Positions 44,887 to 52,894 of a stretch of DNA of 64,000 nt are shown here, one piece after another. This DNA is from Puteibacter caeruleilacunae (lineage in GTDB: Bacteria; Bacteroidota; Bacteroidia; Bacteroidales; Prolixibacteraceae): positions 186,001 through 250,000 of the forward strand of contig SJCO01000004.1 of NCBI GenBank assembly GCA_005217565.1, in the 5' to 3' direction. The stretch's first letter is position 1, and each line of letters starts with the position of its first letter. The notes beneath the pieces were generated by a model. That model saw only the letters and a list, made by a program, of their open reading frames with translations. It had not been told where the DNA came from and did not search any database. Both the position numbers and the translations under genes were made by a program.

Positions 44887-47004
44887 TTAAAATGCAGAAT
44901 CCATCCAGTGAATAACACCATCTTTAGCAACCTCATCTTTTTCGGTTAATATTGATTGCAATGTTGTTCCTGAATTGTTGGAAATAGAAATAACACGGTC
45001 AGCAACAGAAACTTCAATTTTTGTAGCAACTTCAGTCTCTTTATCAACATCCAACGTAGCAAATTCACCCAGTTTTTGTCCGTCGGTGAATATTGGTTCT
45101 GCAACAAAATACTGTAACATGTACTTTTTCAATGCTACATTATCTTCTGTAGGAATTCTTCCATCTTCAATAGCGGCAAGAATAGCGTCGTTTTTAGGGA
45201 TAAAGCACGTATTATGAGGACTTATCAACTTGGCAATACGCTTATTATTATACAGTCCGCATTGTACCAATAACGCTTTAAATTCGCTATAGTCTGGATT
45301 ATTATATATCTTCTCGGCAATGGTTTTATTTGGAGGAAAGATTAGATTATCTACATCATAGAACATTCCGTTTCCTTCATAAACACCTGCAGAAGGTGTA
45401 GCAATTTCATCGTAATTACCACCACCAAAAACAGCATCACTACCAATTCCAAGGTAATTACCTGTAACGGTTTTCATATAACGCACACCTTCCCAGTCGA
45501 TTTCCACAGAGCCAATTACAATGTGTTCACCAATGATGTTCTTTATTGCAGACCATGGAATACCAGAACCTTCTTCATCAACAAATTTTTCTTCCTCTTC
45601 ATTCCAGAACCATCCATAGTTTTCGAAAGCCATGTTATTAGGAGCAAAAAGCGTATACTCAACAATTTCTGGCAAACTAATCAGCGTAGTTATATAACCA
45701 GTCTCCTCAAGAATAAATCCTAAGTTTGCATAATCAGGATTCACCAATGTTGGTCGCACTACAGTCTTAAATTCCGAAGAACCAGTAAAATTGTTGATAC
45801 CGTAAAACAATCCATTGCTGGCAAATTCATAGTTTATAATATCTGCGGTATTGTACGCAATTGGGATACCGTACAAGTCGATTTGTTCACCACTATTCAA
45901 TTGCGATGGCCAAATGGTTTGCTTTTGGTGCATACATGCTCTAACGATACGCTCCATTGCAAAATCAGGAATATCGTCAGGGATAACATCATAGTATGGT
46001 CCAAACTGATCATCAAGGAAAGCCTGGAATGTAGTATTATTAGGAGCAGTAACAGTATTCATTGTCTTCTGAATAGCAATAGCATCCTCGGTACTTGATG
46101 GATATTCTCCCTTCTTTCCTACAAATTCCTCATCTAATGAATACCATTTTAGGGTAAATAGGTTTTCAAGGAAATCATCTTCAGGATATCCATAGTACTC
46201 GGTATAATATTCGTTGTTATCGCCCATAGCAAAACGCCATGCAGCATTCTTAAAAAGAGAATAATTATCCTCTTCCTGAATAATAGAGTTAAGATTCCTA
46301 CGTGGCTCCATAACATCACTTACCACATGAATCCATCCATTCAAAACACTAATATCAGATTCAACAATATAGGCATCACCCACCAAGATGTCTCCACCAT
46401 TGATATCACCTTTATTATTAGGAAAGAATGTAGTTATATCACCAACAGGAATACCTTCATTGTCGATATAATCCTTCGACAAGAAGGTTAACATTTTATT
46501 TTCTGATACAACATTTACCTCATACTCAGCTTCTCCTTCTTCAGGATGATTAACCGTCAGCATCTCCTTTCGTATTGGTTCCATGCTTCGGGTCATCTTT
46601 CTGATCAACTGGGGATCGTCAGGATTTTCATCATCAAGGTATCCGTGAGTTAAATCAAATGCAGAATACGACCACTCAATAATATGATTGGTCATCACTC
46701 GCTTTAATTCCTCAACAGGAACATCATCAACCTTGCTATAGCCTTTTGCTTGTAGGAAAGCATTAAAATTATCATTGTCGACAGCTAGCACTGTAAACAA
46801 TCCGGATTTCCCAAGCACATCGCTATACTCGCACAATTCAAGTGCATGGGTAAAAATGCTAAACTCCTCGTTTCCGGCAAGTTTTGCATAGACTGTTCCT
46901 CCTTCATCTACTTCTACATCGTAATATTTATCCATCTCCCGTTCGCAGGAAATGATAAATGGCAATAGTAGAAACAGCCAAATCCAATTTTTCCTTTTTT
47001 TCAT
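44887..47004 (-). CDS. Large fasciclin (FAS1) repeat lipoprotein
   Basis: A 705-residue lipoprotein (lipobox FIISC, Cys20) and first gene of the seven-gene operon. At least three, probably four, FAS1 domains can be seen: about 35-240 (GLFTVLAVDNDNFNAFLQ to NGWIHVVSDVM, with an inserted segment), about 245-415 (NTTFQAFLDDQ to NGLFYGINNFT), about 430-565 (YTLFAPNNMAFENYGW to NGMFYDVDNLI) and about 570-705 (HNTCFIPKNDAILAAI to DGVIHWMDSAF). The protein ends directly after the last closing motif. FAS1 repeats suggest a long binding or adhesive surface protein, perhaps presenting polysaccharide to the two pumps. The gene starts about 127 nt after a promoter with LacI-type sites upstream. Confidence 0.87.
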   Translation of the reverse strand: MKKRKNWIWLFLLLPFIISCEREMDKYYDVEVDEGGTVYAKLAGNEEFSIFTHALELCEYSDVLGKSGLFTVLAVDNDNFNAFLQAKGYSKVDDVPVEELKRVMTNHIIEWSYSAFDLTHGYLDDENPDDPQLIRKMTRSMEPIRKEMLTVNHPEEGEAEYEVNVVSENKMLTFLSKDYIDNEGIPVGDITTFFPNNKGDINGGDILVGDAYIVESDISVLNGWIHVVSDVMEPRRNLNSIIQEEDNYSLFKNAAWRFAMGDNNEYYTEYYGYPEDDFLENLFTLKWYSLDEEFVGKKGEYPSSTEDAIAIQKTMNTVTAPNNTTFQAFLDDQFGPYYDVIPDDIPDFAMERIVRACMHQKQTIWPSQLNSGEQIDLYGIPIAYNTADIINYEFASNGLFYGINNFTGSSEFKTVVRPTLVNPDYANLGFILEETGYITTLISLPEIVEYTLFAPNNMAFENYGWFWNEEEEKFVDEEGSGIPWSAIKNIIGEHIVIGSVEIDWEGVRYMKTVTGNYLGIGSDAVFGGGNYDEIATPSAGVYEGNGMFYDVDNLIFPPNKTIAEKIYNNPDYSEFKALLVQCGLYNNKRIAKLISPHNTCFIPKNDAILAAIEDGRIPTEDNVALKKYMLQYFVAEPIFTDGQKLGEFATLDVDKETEVATKIEVSVADRVISISNNSGTTLQSILTEKDEVAKDGVIHWMDSAF

Positions 47005-47137
47005 AAAAAATTAATTTAAGTTAGTTAAGAATACTTGTTATCTATTTTCATAACAGCATTATTAATGATTATCTCTGGTCAATATTTTTCTTAAATAATC
47101 TCTCCGAAAGGACTCGCTAGTTAGGTGTATCGCAATG

Positions 47138-47168
47138 CAAATGTTGCTTAAGATTTAGCCTTTAACAA
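47138..47168 (-). promoter_or_regulatory. Promoter of the fasciclin/SusCD operon
   Basis: Minus-strand TTG (47168-47166), 20 bp, AACATTTG (47145-47138), one mismatch to TAnnTTTG. RNA would start near 47134. The LacI-type sites lie just upstream. Confidence 0.5.
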
Positions 47169-47189
47169 CATTAAAAAAGGCTATTTTCT

Positions 47190-47252
47190 CGGGAACGTTT
47201 TCGGCAACGTTTTCTTTTTCCGGTAACGTTCCCGTGAACGGAAACGTTACCG
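47190..47252. promoter_or_regulatory. Cluster of four LacI-type operators in the divergent promoter region
   Basis: Four sites centred on AACGTT: CGGGAACGTTTTCG (47190-47203), GGCAACGTTTTC (47203-47214), CGGTAACGTTCCCG (47221-47234) and CGGAAACGTTACCG (47239-47252). Centre spacings are 12, 19 and 18 bp. The common form is close to CGGNAACGTTNCCG, as at 27070-27083. The sites lie between the two divergent promoters, upstream of both, so activation or looping is as possible as simple repression. The nearest LacI-family gene is at 50170-51231. Confidence 0.75.
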
Positions 47253-47282
47253 CTGATTTTTGGGTGATTTCCCCCAATTTTA

Positions 47283-47313
47283 TTTGATTACAGAAGGTTT
47301 TTCAGTTGATTTG
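47283..47313 (+). promoter_or_regulatory. Promoter of the 927-aa protein gene
   Basis: TTTG (47283-47286), exactly 19 bp, TTGATTTG (47306-47313), one mismatch to TAnnTTTG. RNA would start near 47317, with a leader of about 25 nt. Confidence 0.6.
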
Positions 47314-47341
47314 TAGTAACATGAAACCAAATCGTTAAAAA

Positions 47342-50125
47342 ATGAAGCAGTTACCAATACTAATGCTTGCGTTGTATCTTTTTTCAAGCTTTAACCATAA
47401 AGCCCTTATCACATCGAACTTCTCCATTATGAAAGATGGAAATTCGTTCAATTGTGACTTAATCTTACTGTACACCTCAGCATCTCCTAAATTGAGCATG
47501 CGCCCATCTGGAATTAAAAACCTGCAATACAATGTTGCTTCATGGAATGCGATATCGGGAGAGGATCTTTTACAACAGGTGAAAAGAAACGAAGAACAGC
47601 ATGGCGATGGCTTTGATGATAGCATTTTATCAAGCAAAACAGCTAACAGAACTGCAAACCTATTTAATGCGGCTCAACGCATAACACTATCTCCTGTACA
47701 CACTTCTCAAAAAGGAGATACTTCAATTGTAAAATACAATACAAACACCTATGCAACAGTGGTTGCAAAAGTGTTTGAAGAAAACAATAGGGTATGTTTT
47801 CAAATTGAAATGACTCCTCAAAAGAAAGGATATCTCTCGGTGGGTTTTATGAACGCACCTGCGCAGGATATCTCCAGTACCAGCGAAATATGGCAACCAA
47901 TGATCTGGCAGGAAAAACGTTTCCCTTCTCGCTCCTATATGACATTAGCTTATCGCTGTCCGATTCCTTCAGCATTGGCAACGTTTAATAATACAACCTA
48001 CGGTATTGTAGCTCATCCTGACGAATTCCCTTTTGATTCACTACCTTGTGCGAATAACAGTCGTTTTGGAATAGCAATTCGCAATGCAGAAGGGAAAGTA
48101 CAACCAATGCTATTTGCGCCTGTTCCTGGAGGAATAGAGTCGCTACGTTCTCCTGGAGATACCTATCAATTTAAAGCAATTTTATATGCCGATAATGGCA
48201 ACTGTACAGATAACTATGCCCGAATAGCCAGAGAATTATACGACTTTAAGGATTACCGGAAGAATGATATTTCAACCTTGAATAATACTTTCGAGAATAT
48301 CATCGCTTATACCAAATCAAATTATTCCTTATTTATCGATAGTTTAAAAGGATGTGGATACTCTACTGATGTACCTGGTGCTGTGAAGAATGTATCTTCA
48401 TTGAATCCGCTGGAGCTTGCGCTTGTTACTGACGACATCAACATGTTTAAGGAAAGAGCTTATCCAACAATGGAGTATCAGCTATCTAGAGGAAAATTCT
48501 TGTTTTCGCTTGATAGAAAGCAAAAAATACAATCTCCATCGCGTAAACTACTCGGTCCTGTTGCTCCCGTTAGTGAGCTAACCTCGCTGTATAATATCTT
48601 TGATCAAAAGATGCCATTCCTTGCTGACCTGGCTTCGCATGCTTATCAATCCTCTAAAATAAGAAACCTGAATGTCAAGGAAAAAGGAGATACGTGGATG
48701 AATAGTATGTTTATGTACAAGGCAACCCAGGACAAGAATTACTTGCAAAAAGCAATAGCAGGTGCCGACGAGTATATTAAACAGCGTATTGAAACGCCTC
48801 AAACTGATTTTAGCGATCCTCTTTCTGGTGGTTTTTTCTTCTGGACGGGTTATGCTTCTCGTTGGATCTATCTATTGGAGATGTATGAACTAACAAACGA
48901 ACAGCGCTATTTAGATGCGGCTCATCAGGGAGCACGACAATATGCTATGTTTTGCTGGATGTGCCCAAAAATTCCGGAGGGAAGCATCACAGTAAACGAA
49001 GATGGTAAAGCTCCTTTGTATTACTACCTAAAATCAAAAGGTCATAAACAAATGGAGGCCCCTCAGGAAGATGCTCCTGCCTGGCGTTTATCAGAAATTG
49101 GTTTAACACCTGAATCGTCGGGTACATGTACAGGACATAGGGCTATTTTTATGGCCAATTATGCTCCATGGATGTTGCGATTGAGCTATTATACAAACGA
49201 TCTTTTTCTAAAAGACGTTGCCAAAGCCGCCATTATTGGGCGTTATAGAAATTTCCCTGGATATCATATCAATACAGCCAGGACAACCATCTACGAAAAA
49301 GAGAATTATCCTCTTCGTCCTCACAAAGAACTAAGTGTTAACTCATTCCACTACAATCATATTATGCCAATGGCTTCGATGCTACTCGATTACATGGTAA
49401 CTGACGCATTTGTGAAGTCAAAAGGCGAGATTAGTTTTCCATCTGATTTTATTGAAGGATATGCCTATTTGCAGAACAAATTCTATGGACATAAGAAGGG
49501 TAATTGGTATGGCAAAGAAGTGTGGCTATGGATGCCTGAGAAGTTGATACAATCAAGCTCAGTTGAGTTAAATTACATCGCTGCCAGAGATGATAAAAAC
49601 CTCTATGTTGCGCTGTCAAATCAATCACCGGAAACAGTAAAAACGAATATAAGAATCAATAAAGATTTAGTTATCTGTAATAAAAAATCGTATGCGATAA
49701 TCAACCATAGAAAGCATACAATAAAAGACGGCATTGTGAATATTCAAGTTCCTGCAAGTGAGCAAGTAACTATTACATTAAAAAATGTAATGCCCAGCAT
49801 AAAAATTCAGGATAAACTACTAGCAACTCCTTCGGCATGGAACAACGACTTTGTCAAATTTGTTATTGGTAATGCCAAAGCAATGATGCTTAGATGTGGA
49901 AGCTTAACATCTAATTTATACGTGTATCTTGAAGATGATGATGACCAATATTCTAAAATAACATTACACGTTAGAATTAAAGGAAAAGAACAACAGTATT
50001 CTGATTCAGCATTTCCTTATGAATTTACGGTACCTATAGATCATGAACGGGTAGAAATAAAAATTGCAGCTACCACTGTTTCAGGAGAGCTGCATGAAAG
50101 TGAATGGAAGGAACTTCACAAATAG
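47342..50125 (+). CDS. Exported protein of unknown family, possible (alpha/alpha)6 glycan-active enzyme
   Basis: A 927-residue protein with a type I signal peptide (MKQLPILMLALYLFSSF). I do not recognise the family. A beta-rich N-terminal half (about 40-300: ITLSPVHTSQKGD, then GYLSVGFMNAPAQD and YMTLAYRCPIPSAL) is followed by a helical middle (about 310-700) with repeated helix pairs such as WIYLLEMYELTNEQRYLDAA and WMLRLSYYTNDLFLKDVAKA, which looks like an alpha/alpha toroid found in many hydrolases and lyases. A C-terminal beta region (about 700-927) ends EWKELHK. Conserved-looking polar clusters are SGTCTGHRA and NSFHYNHIMPMASM. It is divergent to the fasciclin operon and shares its LacI-type sites. 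An enzyme role is inference only. Confidence 0.7.
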   Translation: MKQLPILMLALYLFSSFNHKALITSNFSIMKDGNSFNCDLILLYTSASPKLSMRPSGIKNLQYNVASWNAISGEDLLQQVKRNEEQHGDGFDDSILSSKTANRTANLFNAAQRITLSPVHTSQKGDTSIVKYNTNTYATVVAKVFEENNRVCFQIEMTPQKKGYLSVGFMNAPAQDISSTSEIWQPMIWQEKRFPSRSYMTLAYRCPIPSALATFNNTTYGIVAHPDEFPFDSLPCANNSRFGIAIRNAEGKVQPMLFAPVPGGIESLRSPGDTYQFKAILYADNGNCTDNYARIARELYDFKDYRKNDISTLNNTFENIIAYTKSNYSLFIDSLKGCGYSTDVPGAVKNVSSLNPLELALVTDDINMFKERAYPTMEYQLSRGKFLFSLDRKQKIQSPSRKLLGPVAPVSELTSLYNIFDQKMPFLADLASHAYQSSKIRNLNVKEKGDTWMNSMFMYKATQDKNYLQKAIAGADEYIKQRIETPQTDFSDPLSGGFFFWTGYASRWIYLLEMYELTNEQRYLDAAHQGARQYAMFCWMCPKIPEGSITVNEDGKAPLYYYLKSKGHKQMEAPQEDAPAWRLSEIGLTPESSGTCTGHRAIFMANYAPWMLRLSYYTNDLFLKDVAKAAIIGRYRNFPGYHINTARTTIYEKENYPLRPHKELSVNSFHYNHIMPMASMLLDYMVTDAFVKSKGEISFPSDFIEGYAYLQNKFYGHKKGNWYGKEVWLWMPEKLIQSSSVELNYIAARDDKNLYVALSNQSPETVKTNIRINKDLVICNKKSYAIINHRKHTIKDGIVNIQVPASEQVTITLKNVMPSIKIQDKLLATPSAWNNDFVKFVIGNAKAMMLRCGSLTSNLYVYLEDDDDQYSKITLHVRIKGKEQQYSDSAFPYEFTVPIDHERVEIKIAATTVSGELHESEWKELHK

Positions 50126-50128
50126 ACA

Positions 50129-50180
50129 TTCTTAGATAATATTCACAGAGCATTGTTACTCTGTGAATATTATCTAAGAA
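50129..50180. terminator. Bidirectional terminator with 22-bp perfect stem, overlapping lacI stop
   Basis: TTCTTAGATAATATTCACAGAG (split here as TTCTTAGATAA and TATTCACAGAG, 50129-50150) pairs perfectly with 50159-50180 over an 8-nt loop. It begins 3 bp after the stop of the plus-strand gene, and its right arm contains the stop codon (50170-50172) of the convergent lacI gene. It can serve both genes. Confidence 0.8.
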
Positions 50181-51231
50181 TCACTCTTTTGGTTCCATTT
50201 ATTTTATTCCGAACATTATTAACAACATATTTCTCAGATGATGCTCTTACATTGAGTTTTCCATTAAGTGTAATGGTTTGATGTGTGAAATGTTCTTTAT
50301 TTTCAATCTGTTCGATCAATAACTTTGCAGCCTGTCGCCCCATTTCATGAGTTGGCTGAGCAACTGATGTTAAAGCAGGTACAGTATGTGGAGCAACTCT
50401 CGACTCGGTAAAGCCAACAATAGCAACTTCTTCAGGAACTTTTATCCCATATTCTTTTAATACCTGCATAGCTCCAACAGCACTAGGATCATTTGCAGCA
50501 AAAATAGCATCTGGAAGTTGGTTATTTTGAATCAGCTTCTCCATGGCTTTTCTCCCCTCTTCCATTGTAAATCCACAATACTCGATATTACCATGAGGAA
50601 CCTGATATTTTGCATGTGCAGCTTTAAATCCTTTTAATCGATTACGTGTTAACGGTAAAGACTGTTGACCTGCAAGAAAAGAAATGTTTCTACATCCTTG
50701 TTTCAATAAATGTTCTGTTGCGAAAAACGACCATTTAAAATCATCGAATACTACTTTTGATACATTGTCGATATCAACTACCCGATTAAAGAAAACAATA
50801 GGAACACCTGACTCACTAAGACGTTCATAGAATTCAATATCTTTGCTGTCGGAAGTCAAAGAAACCAATAATCCATCAACCATATTATCCATCAACGACT
50901 CAATATTATGTCGTTGCACTGCCTCACTCTCGTTCGATTGCGTAATCAGTACCTGGTACCCTTTTTCAAATAATACCTCCTGAGCACCAATAATGACTTT
51001 TGGGAAAAAACTGTTTTCAAACTCTGGAACTACAATTCCGATATTGTAAGATCGTTGTCGTATTAACTTTCTTGCAATAGGATTAGGACGATAATTCATC
51101 TCTTTGGCTGTCTGCAATATCAAATCGCGTGTTTCTGGTTTGATATCATACTTATCATTGAAAGCCCTTGAAATTGTAGACACTGACAAGTTGAGTTTCT
51201 TTGCAATATCCTTAATCGTTACGTACTTCAT
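50170..51231 (-). CDS. LacI-family transcriptional regulator
   Basis: A 353-residue regulator. The N-terminal helix-turn-helix is VTIKDIAKKLNLSVSTISRA (about 4-23) with the hinge MNYRPNPIARKLI (about 45-57). A periplasmic-binding-protein-like effector domain follows (about 60-335: IGIVVPEFENSFFPKVIIGA, VDGLLVSLTS, FFNRVVDIDN, DAIFAANDPSAVGAMQVL, VAIVGFTESR). Such proteins bind a sugar or sugar derivative and repress or activate catabolic genes. A good ribosome-binding site (GGAGA) precedes the ATG. The central-CG palindromes at 47190-47252 and 27070-27114 are of the kind bound by this family, so it is the best candidate for controlling the fasciclin operon, the 927-aa gene and the GH9-like gene. 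Confidence 0.93.
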   Translation of the reverse strand: MKYVTIKDIAKKLNLSVSTISRAFNDKYDIKPETRDLILQTAKEMNYRPNPIARKLIRQRSYNIGIVVPEFENSFFPKVIIGAQEVLFEKGYQVLITQSNESEAVQRHNIESLMDNMVDGLLVSLTSDSKDIEFYERLSESGVPIVFFNRVVDIDNVSKVVFDDFKWSFFATEHLLKQGCRNISFLAGQQSLPLTRNRLKGFKAAHAKYQVPHGNIEYCGFTMEEGRKAMEKLIQNNQLPDAIFAANDPSAVGAMQVLKEYGIKVPEEVAIVGFTESRVAPHTVPALTSVAQPTHEMGRQAAKLLIEQIENKEHFTHQTITLNGKLNVRASSEKYVVNNVRNKINGTKRVILR

Positions 51232-51284
51232 ATCTCCAAGTTTTTACAACAGTTAGCAATTTACCTAATAACGAATTTTAAATA

Positions 51285-51308
51285 TAGGCCTGCTCTAAGG
51301 CAGGCCTA
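51285..51308 (-). terminator. Terminator-like hairpin between the propeller-enzyme gene and lacI
   Basis: Perfect 9-bp stem TAGGCCTGC (51285-51293) and GCAGGCCTA (51300-51308), loop of 6. On the minus strand it is followed by TATTTAAAATT. It lies about 60 bp after the stop of the glycoside hydrolase gene and before the lacI start. Confidence 0.65.
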
Positions 51309-51369
51309 TTTACTCTCCCACCATAACTAGTAATCTAATGAACAGATTACAGTAAGTCTTTATCTATGA

Positions 51370-52473
51370 TTATCTTGTCTCGTATTTTAACACATAACTA
51401 TTGGTTCCATCACTACCATCAATGGCTGCGCCACTAGGACAGTAGAGATATGCTGGTTCTCCTTTTTCATCCATCAATATCTGAGGACGTTCAAACTTTA
51501 CTTCTTTACCATAATGATGGATTGTAGCATCAGGCTTTTGCCCTTTCAGATAGATCTTGCCAAAATGATGAAAACCTGATATCGGCTCTGCATCAAATTG
51601 CAGACCATCTTTCGACTTCCATAACAGTCCGCCACCATGTTCAAGAATTCCATGATTATCGGTTGTAAGCAAACAAATATTATTGCGCCACACAAAAGCA
51701 TAACCGTCTTCAATTGCACGATCGTTAGCTGTGATAGGCTCTTTCTGAATCTCATAAGGTCCTGTAAGTTTTTCTGCTACCGCAACACCCATCTTTACTC
51801 GCCCCTTACCTCGCGGACCATTCATCGCCTTAAAATAGAGGTAATACTTACCGTTTGGATGGGCCAGAATAGAAGGATTTGTTACGCCACAGCCACTGTT
51901 AAAACACCAATTTGTTGAATCCTTTGGTGTTTGTAAAATTGGAGTAACATCATTTGGAATAGCTTTCCAAGGACCGCCAGGTTTATCGGCTAGCAGCATG
52001 CCAATAAACTGGCTAGGCCCATGATTTTTAGATCCGTTATTTGCGATATAAACCAATACATATTTGTTATCAATCTTTCTGATATTGGGATTATGGAAGC
52101 CAACATCATTCCAGTTTCCGCCCATGTTCTCGTGACTAGCTACAACATCGGAAAACTTAAATGGACCTTCCGGAGTTTCTCCCACATAATGAGCAATCTC
52201 ACTATTGTAGCGCCATGCATTATAAAAAGGGATTGATCCTTTCCATCGTGCAACATATAAATGAACCTTTCCTACGGCATCACGCACGGGAGAACTTCCC
52301 CAGATATCATAACCTGGCTCATTAATAGCCTCTCCCTGGAATTTCCAATGATCAGACATAGCAGTAGGGACTTTTTCCAACTTCTGCTCCTTCTTTTGTT
52401 CGCTACAACTTTCCATTGCAACAATACAAATCAGTAAGAATATAATTGTCTTGATATATTTTTTGTTCATCAT
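51370..52473 (-). CDS. GH43/GH117-like five-bladed beta-propeller glycoside hydrolase lipoprotein
   Basis: A 367-residue lipoprotein (lipobox MESC, Cys23). The body has the blade pattern of clan GH-F/GH43-like and GH117-like enzymes: INEPGYDIWGSSPVRDAVGK with the Asp near residue 57 as a possible general base, HLYVARWKG, GFHNPNIRKIDNKYVLVYIA (about 125-145), VTNPSILAHPNGKYYLYFKA (about 195-215), RAIEDGYAFVWRNNICLL (about 250) and FERPQILMDEKGEPAYLYCP near the end. It probably removes a terminal sugar from an oligosaccharide at the cell surface or in the periplasm. The GH117 reading would fit red-algal galactans, but that is a guess. It is a single gene between two terminators. Confidence 0.75.
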   Translation of the reverse strand: MMNKKYIKTIIFLLICIVAMESCSEQKKEQKLEKVPTAMSDHWKFQGEAINEPGYDIWGSSPVRDAVGKVHLYVARWKGSIPFYNAWRYNSEIAHYVGETPEGPFKFSDVVASHENMGGNWNDVGFHNPNIRKIDNKYVLVYIANNGSKNHGPSQFIGMLLADKPGGPWKAIPNDVTPILQTPKDSTNWCFNSGCGVTNPSILAHPNGKYYLYFKAMNGPRGKGRVKMGVAVAEKLTGPYEIQKEPITANDRAIEDGYAFVWRNNICLLTTDNHGILEHGGGLLWKSKDGLQFDAEPISGFHHFGKIYLKGQKPDATIHHYGKEVKFERPQILMDEKGEPAYLYCPSGAAIDGSDGTNSYVLKYETR

Positions 52474-52849
52474 CTATTTCTTAATTGTTACTATTTAAAC
52501 AGCCCTTGCTGAGGTGTGATTATTATTCACAATTATGCTTAGCAAAAACAGCCTAAATAAATATTTAAGTAGGAATTGAGATTATTCCGTTTTGTTAGTT
52601 AATTGTTTAGTTTTTCTCTGAAATCTGAAGTAAAATTAAGGACTATCACGATATTTTGAGCGAAAATGGTTGTTCAATATCTATTCAAAATAGTGAACAG
52701 GCTATATTTCTATCTTTCAACACATTACACAACACCACATATCATTACAAGTAGGTTAATTTCAGAAATAAATTCAGTGATCCTTATCAAAATTGCAATA
52801 TCCATCCATATTCAATCATCAAAATAATCGCTCGCCTGGCAAAACAAAA
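52474..52849. other. A+T-rich intergenic region upstream of the propeller-enzyme gene
   Basis: About 376 bp with no plausible gene. It should contain the minus-strand promoter of the gene at 51370-52473; no strict TTG-N19-21-TAnnTTTG was found, only partial boxes. No LacI-type palindrome is present, so this gene seems to be outside the proposed LacI regulon. Confidence 0.5.
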
Positions 52850-52872
52850 AGGGGAAGCACAAACTCCCCCTT
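52850..52872 (-). terminator. Terminator after SusD (locus 4)
   Basis: GGGGAAG (from 52851) pairs with CTCCCCC (to 52870, imperfect) with a short loop. On the minus strand TTTTTGTTTTG follows, and the SusD stop is about 25 bp upstream. Confidence 0.8.
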
Positions 52873-52894
52873 CAAATTCTGTAATTTAATAAGT

